This document shows, one piece after another, positions 26,167-34,839 of a DNA stretch of 64,000 nucleotides. This stretch comes from Paraburkholderia acidisoli (lineage in GTDB: Bacteria; Pseudomonadota; Gammaproteobacteria; Burkholderiales; Burkholderiaceae). Made by a program: the position numbers and the translations under genes. Each line of letters opens with the position of its first letter. The stretch's first letter is position 1. The DNA is taken from assembly GCF_009789675.1 (NCBI RefSeq), contig NZ_CP046914.1, positions 1 through 64,000 on the forward strand. The letters run 5' to 3'. The notes beneath the pieces are model-generated. The model saw only the letters and a list, made by a program, of their open reading frames with translations, was not told the origin of the DNA and made no database searches.

Positions 26167-26198
26167 AAACCGCATGGGTCTCGCGACGCATGCGGTTT
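26167..26198 (-). terminator. Terminator for the downstream porin gene
   Basis: A perfect 10-bp stem (AAACCGCATG at 26167-26176 with 26189-26198). Read on the minus strand it ends in seven T, which suits termination of the porin transcript. On the plus strand it may also end the LysR transcript, with a shorter T-run. A second 7-bp hairpin (GCCCGGC-AGC-GCCGGGC, 26220-26236) sits between it and the porin stop. Confidence 0.85.
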
Positions 26199-26243
26199 CG
26201 TGTCGATAGCGATCGACAAGCCCGGCAGCGCCGGGCCGCGACA

Positions 26244-27329
26244 TCAGAAGATGTTGCGGAGGCCGACGGCAACGCCGGTCTGGTTGTTGCGGCCCGGGTA
26301 GTCCGCGAGGTACGCACCCGTACCGCGCGTGAAGTCGACCGTGCCATAGACTTCGGTGCGCTTCGAGAGCGAGTACTCGGCGAGCAGCGTGGCCGAGTAG
26401 TTCGTGCCAACGCCGAGCGAGCCGTCTTCCATTGCCGCGTTGCGAGCATGACCGTAGTAGCCGGCCAGCGTGATCGCGAGCGGCACGGTGGCTTGCCACG
26501 TGGTGCCCAGGTAGAAGTTGTCGTCGATACGGTTCGGGCTCACGCGCAGCAGATTCGGTGCACCCGATTGCTGGCTGGCCTTGTCGACCGTACCCGAGTT
26601 GTCTTGCGAATGCATCCAGCCGGCCAGCAGGCGCAGGCCCGGCGTGAACGCGTACACCGCGCCCACGTTGGTGATGTTGAACTTCTTGCCGGCCACGTCG
26701 TTCTGCTGGAAGCCCACGAGCGCCTGGAGCGGTCCGAGCGCGTACGAAGCCGTGAAGCCGAACATGCTGTTCATGCCCGTGCTGCCCGCCACGCCGCCGA
26801 AGCCGTACATGCCTTCGACATGCAGGCCGCCCACCGTGTTCGTGTACTTGACCGAGCTGTTCGTGAACAGGAACGGACCGACCGGGTTGTACGCCCAGCT
26901 GTCTTGCCAGTAGTCGGCAACGGTCAGCGGGTCGAACGTGTTGCCCATTTCGTCGAAGAACGGCGTTTGTTGACGGCCGAGCGTCAGCGTGCCGTATTGC
27001 GTGTTCGACAGACCGACGTACGCATTACGCTGGAACAGCGTGTTCGAGGTGTTCGAGAGTTGGCCGTTCCACAGGTTGAACTGGTTTTCCAACTTGAAGA
27101 TCGCCGACGTACCGTTGCCCAGATCTTCGGTGCCCTTCACGCCCCAGCGGCTCGGCGTCACGGCGCCTTCACGCATCGAAACGAGGCCGTCGTTAGCCGA
27201 GTTCGCGTTGGTCTGATAACGGATAGCCGTATCGACGAGGCCGTACAGCGTGACCGAGCTTTGTGCAAAAGCGGATTGAGCAGAGAGAGCAAGCAGGCTG
27301 ACGGCGAAAGCCGCGGCGGTCTTCTTCAT
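26244..27329 (-). CDS. Gram-negative porin (Burkholderia OmpC-like family)
   Basis: A 361-residue outer-membrane porin: signal peptide to SAQSAFAQ, mature start SSVTLYGLVDTAIRYQTN, an RWGVKGTEDLGNG segment and C terminus VGLRNIF with the terminal phenylalanine. It is monocistronic, ended by a strong hairpin, and preceded by an AT-rich upstream region (27330-27557) compatible with a strong promoter. Its codon use is the cleaner, highly biased kind of an abundant protein. It is a second, more conventional porin than the one at 20275. Confidence 0.94.
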   Translation of the reverse strand: MKKTAAAFAVSLLALSAQSAFAQSSVTLYGLVDTAIRYQTNANSANDGLVSMREGAVTPSRWGVKGTEDLGNGTSAIFKLENQFNLWNGQLSNTSNTLFQRNAYVGLSNTQYGTLTLGRQQTPFFDEMGNTFDPLTVADYWQDSWAYNPVGPFLFTNSSVKYTNTVGGLHVEGMYGFGGVAGSTGMNSMFGFTASYALGPLQALVGFQQNDVAGKKFNITNVGAVYAFTPGLRLLAGWMHSQDNSGTVDKASQQSGAPNLLRVSPNRIDDNFYLGTTWQATVPLAITLAGYYGHARNAAMEDGSLGVGTNYSATLLAEYSLSKRTEVYGTVDFTRGTGAYLADYPGRNNQTGVAVGLRNIF

Positions 27330-27468
27330 GGAATCCCCGATTCTATTTGTAAGTGCACACCCTGTAGGGCGCGAACTCCGTGGGTGATTAATCTAATGCG
27401 TCAGTGGGTACTGGCGCGCTGAAGGTGGCGATCATAAGCTGGCTTCTAAAAATTATTAACAAAAATTC

Positions 27469-27506
27469 AAAAAAGCTGTCTCGCCGTTACAACGCTCGTT
27501 GACAGC
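27469..27506 (-). terminator. Terminator after the GcvA-like LysR gene
   Basis: On the minus strand GCTGTC (complement of 27501-27506) pairs with GACAGC (complement of 27475-27480) around a nested CGTT/AACG stem and is followed by six T. It ends the LysR transcript before the porin promoter region. Confidence 0.75.
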
Positions 27507-27557
27507 CTATTTGCGGCGGGTTTTTAGCGCGGGATTCCATTACGTTATTGCGGCGCA

Positions 27558-28484
27558 TTAATTAACGGCGGCTTGCGGTTCGGCGCGCGCCTGATCGATT
27601 AGCCACGCGCGCAGCAGCGCGACCGGCTCCGGGTGCCGGCTTTTGCGCGGCGAGACGAGATAAAAGCCGGCCCCCGTGTTCAGCTCTTCCGTGAATACGC
27701 GCATGAGGCGGCCTGCGGCAATGTCGCGCGCGACAAATGCGTAATGGGAAAGGGCGATGCCCTGGCCTTCGGAAGCGGCGTCGATGGCGAGTGACGTCTG
27801 ATTGAAACGAATGTGTTTTCCCTGGGTTGCGGACTTGGGGTGATGCAGTTGCGCGAGGAATTGCGGCCATTGGTCGTGCGCGTCGTGCAAGAGCGCATGG
27901 CGCTCGAGCAGACGGCCGATGGCGCGCGTCGTGCCAGGTGCGCCACGCGCGTTGCCAACGGCACGCGGGCTCGCCACGGCCACGAGGATGTCGTCGAATA
28001 GCAGTGCCGTATTGAGTCCCGGACCGAAGGGCGGAAAGCCGTAACGCACGGCGAGGTCGACACCGTCCGCCTGAAAATGCGAATTGCGTTCCGTCGCCAC
28101 GATACGCAGGTCGATCTCGGGATGCGCCGCGGTGAAATCGGGCAAACGCGGGATCAGCCATTTCGCCGCGAAAGTGGGCGTCACGCTCACGGTGAGTTTG
28201 AGCGACTCGGGACGCAATGCCTGAGTGGCTTCCACCAGTAGATCGAAGGCACGCCTCACGCTCGCCGCATACGTTTGCCCGTTCCCGGTGAGCGTGAGCC
28301 TGCGCGGCTTGCGCTCGAACAGTTTCAGTCCCAGCGCGGCTTCCAGACCGCGAACATGCTGACCGACGGCGCCTTCCGTCACGCGCAATTCCTCGGCGGC
28401 GCGGCGAAAGCTCAAATGCCGGCTCGCGGCCTCGAAGGCACGCAGTGCGTTGAGCGAAGGCAGGGTGTCGTGCGGGTCGTTCAT
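27558..28484 (-). CDS. LysR family transcriptional regulator, GcvA-like
   Basis: A 308-residue LysR protein with the GcvA-type opening LPSLNALRAFEAASRHLSFRRAAEELRVTEGAVGQHVRGLE and effector-domain segment SVTPTFAAKWLIPRLPDF. It is divergent from the short-chain dehydrogenase gene at 28618 with a 133-bp gap and most likely regulates it. The effector is unknown. Confidence 0.9.
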   Translation of the reverse strand: MNDPHDTLPSLNALRAFEAASRHLSFRRAAEELRVTEGAVGQHVRGLEAALGLKLFERKPRRLTLTGNGQTYAASVRRAFDLLVEATQALRPESLKLTVSVTPTFAAKWLIPRLPDFTAAHPEIDLRIVATERNSHFQADGVDLAVRYGFPPFGPGLNTALLFDDILVAVASPRAVGNARGAPGTTRAIGRLLERHALLHDAHDQWPQFLAQLHHPKSATQGKHIRFNQTSLAIDAASEGQGIALSHYAFVARDIAAGRLMRVFTEELNTGAGFYLVSPRKSRHPEPVALLRAWLIDQARAEPQAAVN

Positions 28485-28617
28485 GCGATAGTTTTTCTAC
28501 TGCTATTGGCTAGGGAAACTACGGCGTCGCGAGGCGTTCGCGATGCTATTCTTTTGAATCGTTCCAGCGTGTTTGCGTTGGTTTTACGGCACTTTCAACC
28601 TGTGGGAGATTATCACC

Positions 28618-29319
28618 ATGGCAGCAGAAAAAGTGGCAATCGTGACGGCAGCGGGCAGCGGCATGGGCGCAGCGGCGGCACGCCGTCTGGCAGCGGACGG
28701 CTTCAAGGTGGCGATCCTGTCCTCGTCGGGAAAAGGCGAGGCGCTCGCGGCGGAACTGGGCGGCGTGGGCGTGACGGGCTCGAACCAGTCCAACGACGAC
28801 CTGCGCAAACTCGTCGACCTGACCGTGGCGCGCTGGGGCCGTATCGACGTGCTGGTGAATAGCGCGGGCCACGGGCCGCGCGGGCCGATCCTCGACATCA
28901 CCGACGAAGACTGGCATCGCGGCATGGACACGTATCTGCTGAACGTCATCCGTCCCACGCGGCTCGTCGCGCCCATCATGCAGAAGCAGGGCGGTGCGAT
29001 CATCAACATCTCCACGGCATGGGCTTTCGAGCCGAGCGAGCAATTCCCCACCTCCGCGGTGTTTCGGGCGGGTCTCGCGGCGTACACGAAACTCTTCGCG
29101 GACAGCCAGGCGCGCCACAACATGCGCATGAACAACGTGCTGCCCGGCTGGATCGACAGCTTGCCTGCAACGGAAGCGCGCCGCGAAAGCGTGCCGTTGC
29201 AGCGCTACGGCACGAGCGAAGAGATCGCGGCGACCGTCGCCTTTCTCGCTTCGGAAGGCGCGGCGTATATCACCGGCCAGAATATTCGCGTCGATGGCGG
29301 CCTGACCCGCTCCATTTGA
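28618..29319 (+). CDS. SDR family protein with substituted catalytic triad
   Basis: A 233-residue short-chain dehydrogenase/reductase with the cofactor motif TAAGSGMG (residues 10-17), VNSAGHG (80-86) and C-terminal ITGQNIRVDGG. Aligned without gaps to FabG, the usual Ser-Tyr-Lys triad reads Thr133-Ser146-Arg150 (segment NISTAWAFEPSEQFPTSAVF, then Arg150); only the fourth tetrad residue, Asn109, is kept. It may bind NAD(P) without standard reductase chemistry, or use another mechanism. The ATG at 28618 has a GGGAG site. It is divergent from a GcvA-like regulator and precedes the large acyl-CoA cluster. Confidence 0.85.
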   Translation: MAAEKVAIVTAAGSGMGAAAARRLAADGFKVAILSSSGKGEALAAELGGVGVTGSNQSNDDLRKLVDLTVARWGRIDVLVNSAGHGPRGPILDITDEDWHRGMDTYLLNVIRPTRLVAPIMQKQGGAIINISTAWAFEPSEQFPTSAVFRAGLAAYTKLFADSQARHNMRMNNVLPGWIDSLPATEARRESVPLQRYGTSEEIAATVAFLASEGAAYITGQNIRVDGGLTRSI

Positions 29320-29327
29320 ACGAGTGA

Positions 29328-29384
29328 GCGAATCGGCATTCGCCGCGCGCGTTTTTTCGCCAGGCTTTAGTGCGGCGGCGAATG
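29328..29384. repeat. Inverted repeats with T-run after SDR gene
   Basis: GCGAAT-CGGC-ATTCGC (29328-29343) is followed nine bases later by six T. The same segment can instead pair in a longer 10-bp stem (CATTCGCCGC at 29337-29346 with 29375-29384). Either fold could terminate the SDR transcript. The remainder of the gap to 29550 shows no gene; GAGGGAA before 29551 is the ribosome site of the next gene. Confidence 0.5.
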
Positions 29385-29550
29385 TCGAATAGCCCGCGTC
29401 TCCAGTTCACGCGCAGCGCCCCGCGCACGAGCCCGGTCCGGGTATCTCCCAGGTTAAGCGACGCCTAAACCCCACTTCGGGCAAAACGAATTGTCCCCGT
29501 AAGGTCTTCCAGCGACACTGGCTTCCAATCGCAATACAGAGGGAAGCCGA

Positions 29551-31101
29551 ATGAGTACAGGTGCGCAGACCACGCCGGCCACGATGCAGGCGCGTATCAG
29601 CGATATTCCGCGCCGTTGGGCCGGGCAGTTGCCCGACGCGCCTGCGATCCGCGAAGAAGAGGGCGGCACGACGAGTTTCGCGCAGTTGTGGCGCAACGTG
29701 AGCGACGCGATCGCGTTTCTGCGCGAGCATGGCGTCGGCACCGGCGACCGCGTGATGATCGTCACCGAGAACTGCGCGGCGTCCATCGTGCTGCTGTTCG
29801 CGTTGTCGGAACTGGGTGCGTGGCCGGCGGTCGTCAACGCGCGGCTCTCGGAGCGCGAGATCGAAGTGATACGCGCGCATTGCCGGCCGCGCCTCATGGT
29901 GTTCACGCATTCGGCTTCGCCCGACGCGGTGCGCCATGGCGTGCGCTATCGCGCACGGGAGATCGCGCCGCGCGGCCTCGGTCCGCTGATGATCGGTGCC
30001 GTCGACACGGCCAGCCCGCGCGAGGCGGAAACGCTCGCCCGCGAAGTCGCGCTGCTGATCTATACCTCGGGCACGACCGGCGATCCCAAGGGCGTGATGG
30101 TCACGCATCGCGGGTTGATGCATTTCGCGCGCGTCTCGTCGCGTTCACGCAATCTGACGCCCGACGACTGCGCTTACGCGGTGATGCCCATCTCGCACAT
30201 CTTCGGTCTCGCCACGCTGCTGCTCGCGACCTTCGAGGCGGGTGCGAGCCTGCTGCTCTACGCGCGTTTCAAACCCGAAGACGTGGTGCGCGCGCTGGCC
30301 GACAGCGAAATCTCCATTCTGCAAGGCGTGCCCACGATGTTCACGCGTGTGCTCGCGCACATTCGCGAGCAGCAGGTGGACGTGCGGGCGCCGCGCCTGC
30401 GCTATCTCTACACCGGCGGCGGCCCGCTCGATCCGACCTTGAAACGCGACGTCGAAGCCACGTTCGGCCAGCCGCTGCATCACGGCTACGGCATGACCGA
30501 ATACGCGGGATCGCTGTTCATCACGCGCATGGACGCGCCGCGCAGCGACACGTCGTCGGGGCAGATCGTCGAGGGCGCGGCGTTGCGCGTGGTCGACGCG
30601 AACGGCGAGGACGCCGCGCCGGGCGAGGCGGGCGAACTCTGGGTGCGCGGGCCGGGCGTGATGCGCGGCTACTATCGCGCGCCCGAGCAGACCGCCGAAG
30701 TGCTGAGCGCCGACGGCTGGCTCAATACCGGCGATCTCGGCCGGCTCGGCGAGGACGGCGCGCTCTTCATCGTTGGCCGCTCGAAGGATCTCATCATTCG
30801 CTCGGGCTTCAACGTGTATCCGATCGAAGTCGAATCGGTGATCAACACCTTCGAGGACGTACGGCAGTCGGCCGTGGTCGGCAAACGCACCGAGGACAAC
30901 AACGAGGAAGTGATCGCCTTCGTCGAAATGAAGAGCGGCGCGGAACTCGATGCCGACAACTTGCAGCGCTATCTCGCCGAACGCCTCTCGCCGTACAAGC
31001 GGCCTTCGCGCGTCGTGCAACTGCCGATGCTGCCGACCACCGCGAGCGGCAAGCTGCTCAAGCAGCGTTTGCGCGCGATGCTGGACGACGTGACGTCATA
31101 A
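29551..31101 (+). CDS. AMP-binding acyl-CoA synthetase
   Basis: A 516-residue ANL-superfamily ligase that activates a carboxylic acid with ATP and CoA. Phosphate-binding loop YTSGTTGDPKG begins at residue 171; YGMTEYAG, WLNTGDLGRLGEDG and RSKDLIIRSGFNVYPIEVE follow; the adenylation lysine is Lys501 in TTASGKLLK. All core motifs are intact, so an active ligase is expected. It opens the first operon of the large cluster and is followed by a substrate-binding protein gene, suggesting activation of the imported acid. Confidence 0.92.
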   Translation: MSTGAQTTPATMQARISDIPRRWAGQLPDAPAIREEEGGTTSFAQLWRNVSDAIAFLREHGVGTGDRVMIVTENCAASIVLLFALSELGAWPAVVNARLSEREIEVIRAHCRPRLMVFTHSASPDAVRHGVRYRAREIAPRGLGPLMIGAVDTASPREAETLAREVALLIYTSGTTGDPKGVMVTHRGLMHFARVSSRSRNLTPDDCAYAVMPISHIFGLATLLLATFEAGASLLLYARFKPEDVVRALADSEISILQGVPTMFTRVLAHIREQQVDVRAPRLRYLYTGGGPLDPTLKRDVEATFGQPLHHGYGMTEYAGSLFITRMDAPRSDTSSGQIVEGAALRVVDANGEDAAPGEAGELWVRGPGVMRGYYRAPEQTAEVLSADGWLNTGDLGRLGEDGALFIVGRSKDLIIRSGFNVYPIEVESVINTFEDVRQSAVVGKRTEDNNEEVIAFVEMKSGAELDADNLQRYLAERLSPYKRPSRVVQLPMLPTTASGKLLKQRLRAMLDDVTS

Positions 31102-31196
31102 GGCAGCCGCATTCAGGCGGCACGGAAGCAGCACGAGAAGTCGCAGTAAAGCGGCGCGTCGACAGAGCGCGTCGAAACAACAATCTGGAGACGACG

Positions 31197-32381
31197 ATGA
31201 AACCCTTAGCCGCCGCCGCGCGCGTGCTGTTCGGCACGCTCGCGCTCAGCGCCTTGAGCGCACTCAACGCGCATGCCGCCGAATACAAGGTTGGCGTGGA
31301 ATTGCCGATGACGGGCTCGCTCGCGCAGGCGGGCACCGAGATGTATCGCGGCATCCAGGTGGCCGCCGATCTTTACAACCAGCGCCATCCCGGCGATCGC
31401 ATCACGCTCGTGGCGATCGACGACGAGTCGAATCCCGCCAAGGCCGTCGCGGCCGTCGAGAAGCTCGCCTCGCAGAACGTGGTCGCCATTGCGGGCGCGG
31501 CCAATTCGAACTGCGCCGGGCCCGCTTCGGAAGCCGCCGACAAGGCGGGCCTCGTGTACGTCACTTCGGGCGGCACCAGCGACGACCTCATCAAGCGCAA
31601 TCTCAAGACCTTCTTTCGCGTGAGCGGCACGCCGGGCTACGCGAAAGGCATGCTCGGTCTGTTCGATCAGCTCGGCGTGAAGTCGGTGTCGATCGTCTAT
31701 TCGACGAAGGACGCGACCAGCGATCTCGCGCAGCAACTCGACGCCGCGCTGAAAGCGAAAGGCGTGAAGACCGCGATGCATCCGTTCGATCCGTCGATGA
31801 GCGATTTCAAGCCCGTCATCAACAAGGTGAAGCTGCAGGACAAGTCGGAGGCGATGGCGATGGTCGGTTACGAGAACGATTACGTCGGCATTCTGCGCGC
31901 CGCGAAAGTGCTGAAACCGCCGTTAAAAGCGATTGCCGCGCCGTGGGCGTTCGCGAGCCCGAAGATGGCCGCGTCGTTCCCCGACCTCGTGCCGAACACG
32001 TATGGCGCGACCGTGCTCGCCTCGCCGGCGGACTATCGCTCGGCGGACCAGAAAGCGTTCTCGGAAACGTACCAGCGTCTCTTCAAGACCGAGTCGAACT
32101 ACCAGTCGCAGACCTCGTTTGCCTACGCGCAATTGCTGTTCGACGCGATCGGCAAATCGGCGCAGGCGGGCACGCTCGCGAAGGGCGGCCTGGCGGACAC
32201 GCTGCGCGCGACGCAAACCGGCGACTCGTTCCTCGGCAAGGTCGCGTTCGACGCGCGCGGCGACAACCCCGGCTATGTCGCGCACATGGGCCAGTTCCGC
32301 GGCGACGGCAAACTCGTCGTGGTTTCGCCCGCCGACTATGCAACGGGCAAGCCGCAATATCCCGGCGTGCCGTGGCAGTGA
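31197..32381 (+). CDS. Branched-chain-type ABC transporter substrate-binding protein
   Basis: A 394-residue periplasmic binding protein of the LivJ type. The signal peptide ends near ALNAHAAEY; the mature part starts KVGVELPMTGSLAQAG and carries TLVAIDDESNPAKAV and the HPFDPSMSDFKPVINK segment. A GGAG site precedes the ATG. It delivers an unknown small acid to a Liv permease. It is clearly a paralogue of the protein encoded at 33596 (shared YENDYxGILRAAxVLKP), with an acyl-CoA dehydrogenase gene between them. Confidence 0.92.
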   Translation: MKPLAAAARVLFGTLALSALSALNAHAAEYKVGVELPMTGSLAQAGTEMYRGIQVAADLYNQRHPGDRITLVAIDDESNPAKAVAAVEKLASQNVVAIAGAANSNCAGPASEAADKAGLVYVTSGGTSDDLIKRNLKTFFRVSGTPGYAKGMLGLFDQLGVKSVSIVYSTKDATSDLAQQLDAALKAKGVKTAMHPFDPSMSDFKPVINKVKLQDKSEAMAMVGYENDYVGILRAAKVLKPPLKAIAAPWAFASPKMAASFPDLVPNTYGATVLASPADYRSADQKAFSETYQRLFKTESNYQSQTSFAYAQLLFDAIGKSAQAGTLAKGGLADTLRATQTGDSFLGKVAFDARGDNPGYVAHMGQFRGDGKLVVVSPADYATGKPQYPGVPWQ

Positions 32382-32412
32382 GTTTTCATTCAATCGCAAA
32401 GCGAGGCGAATC

Positions 32413-33570
32413 ATGATCCGCGATCAGGAAACGATGAACGTGCTGCTCGCCAACGTTGCGCGCTTCGTGCGCGAACGTCTGGTGCCGAACGAGGAGCGCG
32501 TGGCCGAAACCGACGAAATTCCGGCCGAACTCGTCGACGACATGAAGCAGCTCGGTCTGTTCGGTCTGACGATTCCCGAGCGCTTCGGCGGTCTCGATCT
32601 GACGATGGAAGAAGAAGTGCTCGTGATGTTCGAACTCGGCAAGACCTCGCCGGCGTTTCGCTCCATTATCGGCACGACGGTGGGCATCGGCTCGCAAGGC
32701 ATCGTGATCGACGGCACCGACGCGCAGAAGGCGAAGTGGCTGCCGAAGATGGCCACCGGCGAAGTGATCGCGAGTTTCGCGCTGACCGAACCGGAGTCGG
32801 GTTCCGACGCGGCCTCGCTGAAGACGCGCGCGGTGCGCGACGGCGACCACTATGTCGTCAACGGCACCAAGCGCTTCATCACGAACGCGCCGCAAGCGGG
32901 CATCTTCACGTTGATGGCCCGCACCAACCCGGACGACCCGCGCGCGGGCGGCATCACGGCGTTCATCGTCGACGCGAAAGCGCCGGGTATCGGTTTCGGC
33001 AAGCGCGACAGGAAGATGGGCCAGAAAGGCGCGCACACCTGCGACGTGATCTTCGAAAACGTGCGCGTGCCGGCGGAGAACGTGATCGGCGGCAACGAGG
33101 GCGTTGGCTTCAAGACCGCGATGAAGGTGCTCGACAAAGGCCGCATTCATATCGCGGCGATCTGCGTGGCGGTGGCTCAGCGCATTCTCGACGACGCGTT
33201 GCGTTACGCGATGGAGCGCAAGCAGTTCGGGCAGCCGATCGCCGAATTCCAGCTGATCCAGGCGATGCTCGCCGACAGTCAGGCGGAACTCTACGCGGCG
33301 CGCTGCATGGTGCTCGACGCCGCGCGTCGGCGCGACGACGGCCACAACGTCAGCACGGAGGCGTCGTGCGCGAAGCTGTTCGCCTCGGAAATGGTGGGGC
33401 GCGTTGCGGATCGCGCGGTGCAGATTCATGGCGGCGCGGGTTACGTGGCCGACTACGGCGTCGAGCGTTTCTATCGCGACGTGCGCTTGTTCCGCATCTA
33501 CGAGGGCACCACGCAGATCCAGCAACTGGTGATCGCGCGCAACATGATTCGCGCGGCGGCCACGCTCTGA
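32413..33570 (+). CDS. Acyl-CoA dehydrogenase
   Basis: A 385-residue FAD-dependent dehydrogenase that introduces the alpha,beta double bond of an acyl-CoA. It has the FAD/substrate motif ALTEPESGSDAASLKTRA, the QIHGGAGYVADYGVERFYRD segment and the catalytic base Glu364 in RIYEGTTQIQQ. The length is usual. ATG 32413 gives MIRDQETMNVLLANVARFVRERL; upstream in-frame sequence belongs to the previous gene. It lies between two transport genes, linking uptake with the first oxidation. Confidence 0.95.
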   Translation: MIRDQETMNVLLANVARFVRERLVPNEERVAETDEIPAELVDDMKQLGLFGLTIPERFGGLDLTMEEEVLVMFELGKTSPAFRSIIGTTVGIGSQGIVIDGTDAQKAKWLPKMATGEVIASFALTEPESGSDAASLKTRAVRDGDHYVVNGTKRFITNAPQAGIFTLMARTNPDDPRAGGITAFIVDAKAPGIGFGKRDRKMGQKGAHTCDVIFENVRVPAENVIGGNEGVGFKTAMKVLDKGRIHIAAICVAVAQRILDDALRYAMERKQFGQPIAEFQLIQAMLADSQAELYAARCMVLDAARRRDDGHNVSTEASCAKLFASEMVGRVADRAVQIHGGAGYVADYGVERFYRDVRLFRIYEGTTQIQQLVIARNMIRAAATL

Positions 33571-33595
33571 AACCCGACAACAATAAAGAGGCAGC

Positions 33596-34813
33596 ATGGA
33601 GACTCGCTTTCGTTTCAGCTTTCGCTTGCACGTTGGCCTTCGTCCGGCGCATGCGCTCGCGGCCTGCGCTTCGGCGACCGTGGCACTGGCCGCACTCGTC
33701 GCGCCCGCGGTGCACGCGGCCGAATTGCCGGTCGGCGTGGAACTGCCGTTGACGGGCGCGATGGCGCGCGCGGGCAACGCGCAGCTCGAAGGCATCAAGG
33801 TGGCCGCCGATCTCTTCAACGCGCGCGGCGGTGCGAACACGGTCAAGCTCACGGTGATCGACGACGAAGCGCAGCCGGCCAAAGCCGTGGCCGGGGTCGA
33901 AAAGCTCGCGTCGCAAGGCGTGCTCGCGATCACGGGCGGCTATGGATCGAATGCGGTCAGCCCCGCCTCCGAGGCCTCCGACAAGCTCGGGCTCGTGTAC
34001 ATCACCTCGGGCGGCGTGGATAGCGCGATGACCTCGCGCGGCTTGAGGAACTTCTTCCGCATCGGCCCGGCCTCGGGTTACGCGAAGGCTATCGTCGGCC
34101 TGCTCGGCGAGATGAAGGTGCAGTCGGTGTCGATCGTTTCGTCGACGAAGCAAGCGACCTCCGATCTTTCCGGCGACGTTGCCGCGACGCTGCAAAAGCA
34201 GGGCATCAAGGTGGTCCAGCATCCGTTCGATCCCGCGATGACCGACTTCAAGCCCGTCATCAACAAGATCAAGCTGCAGGACAAGCCGGACGCGATGCTG
34301 ATGATCGGCTATGAAAACGACTACATCGGCATCCTGCGCGCGGCGCGCGTGCTCAAGCCGCAACTGAAGGCGGTGGTGGGCGCGTGGTCGCTGGCCACGC
34401 CGAAGATGGCGGCGGAATTCGGCGAACTCGTGGATGGCGCGATCGGCACGGCCATGTTGCCGTATCCGGTGCAATTCGCGAGCGCGGACGGCAAGGCCTT
34501 CGTCGCCGCGTATCAGAAGGCGTATCACAAGGAACCGGACTATCTCGCCGAGTTCGCCTACGTGCAGTCCATGTTGCTGTTCGATGCCGTTGCGAAGGCC
34601 GCCGCGAACAACACGCTCAAGAGCGGCGGTATCGCCACCGCCTTGCGCGCGCAATCGTTCGACACGCTGATCGGCCCCGTGCACTTCGACGCGCGCGGCG
34701 ACAACCCGGCGTTCCTGAACAACATGGCGCAGATGCAAGGCGGCAAGCTGGCCATCGTCTGGCCGAAGGACAAGGCCACCGGCACGCTCAAGTACCCGGC
34801 CGTGCCGTGGTGA
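33596..34813 (+). CDS. Branched-chain-type ABC transporter substrate-binding protein
   Basis: A 405-residue LivJ-type periplasmic protein. The first about 41 residues form a long arginine-rich signal ending VAPAVHAAE; the mature part begins LPVGVELPLTGAMARAG. It resembles the binding protein at 31197 throughout (for example HPFDPAMTDFKPVINKIKLQ) and lies directly before the permease genes, so it is the likelier dedicated partner of this transporter. A GAGG site precedes the ATG. Confidence 0.92.
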   Translation: METRFRFSFRLHVGLRPAHALAACASATVALAALVAPAVHAAELPVGVELPLTGAMARAGNAQLEGIKVAADLFNARGGANTVKLTVIDDEAQPAKAVAGVEKLASQGVLAITGGYGSNAVSPASEASDKLGLVYITSGGVDSAMTSRGLRNFFRIGPASGYAKAIVGLLGEMKVQSVSIVSSTKQATSDLSGDVAATLQKQGIKVVQHPFDPAMTDFKPVINKIKLQDKPDAMLMIGYENDYIGILRAARVLKPQLKAVVGAWSLATPKMAAEFGELVDGAIGTAMLPYPVQFASADGKAFVAAYQKAYHKEPDYLAEFAYVQSMLLFDAVAKAAANNTLKSGGIATALRAQSFDTLIGPVHFDARGDNPAFLNNMAQMQGGKLAIVWPKDKATGTLKYPAVPW

Positions 34814-34839
34814 CGCTCTGACCAACTGGAGGACGCGAC

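Noticed and set aside
29616..31196. Apparent long N-terminal extension of the binding protein at 31197
   Set aside because: The frame is open through the acyl-CoA synthetase gene, but the encoded sequence is Arg-rich shadow; a clear signal peptide and ribosome site mark the true start at 31197.
32386..33933. Long minus-strand frame opposite the acyl-CoA dehydrogenase
   Set aside because: Shadow frame of low-complexity composition with no family features.
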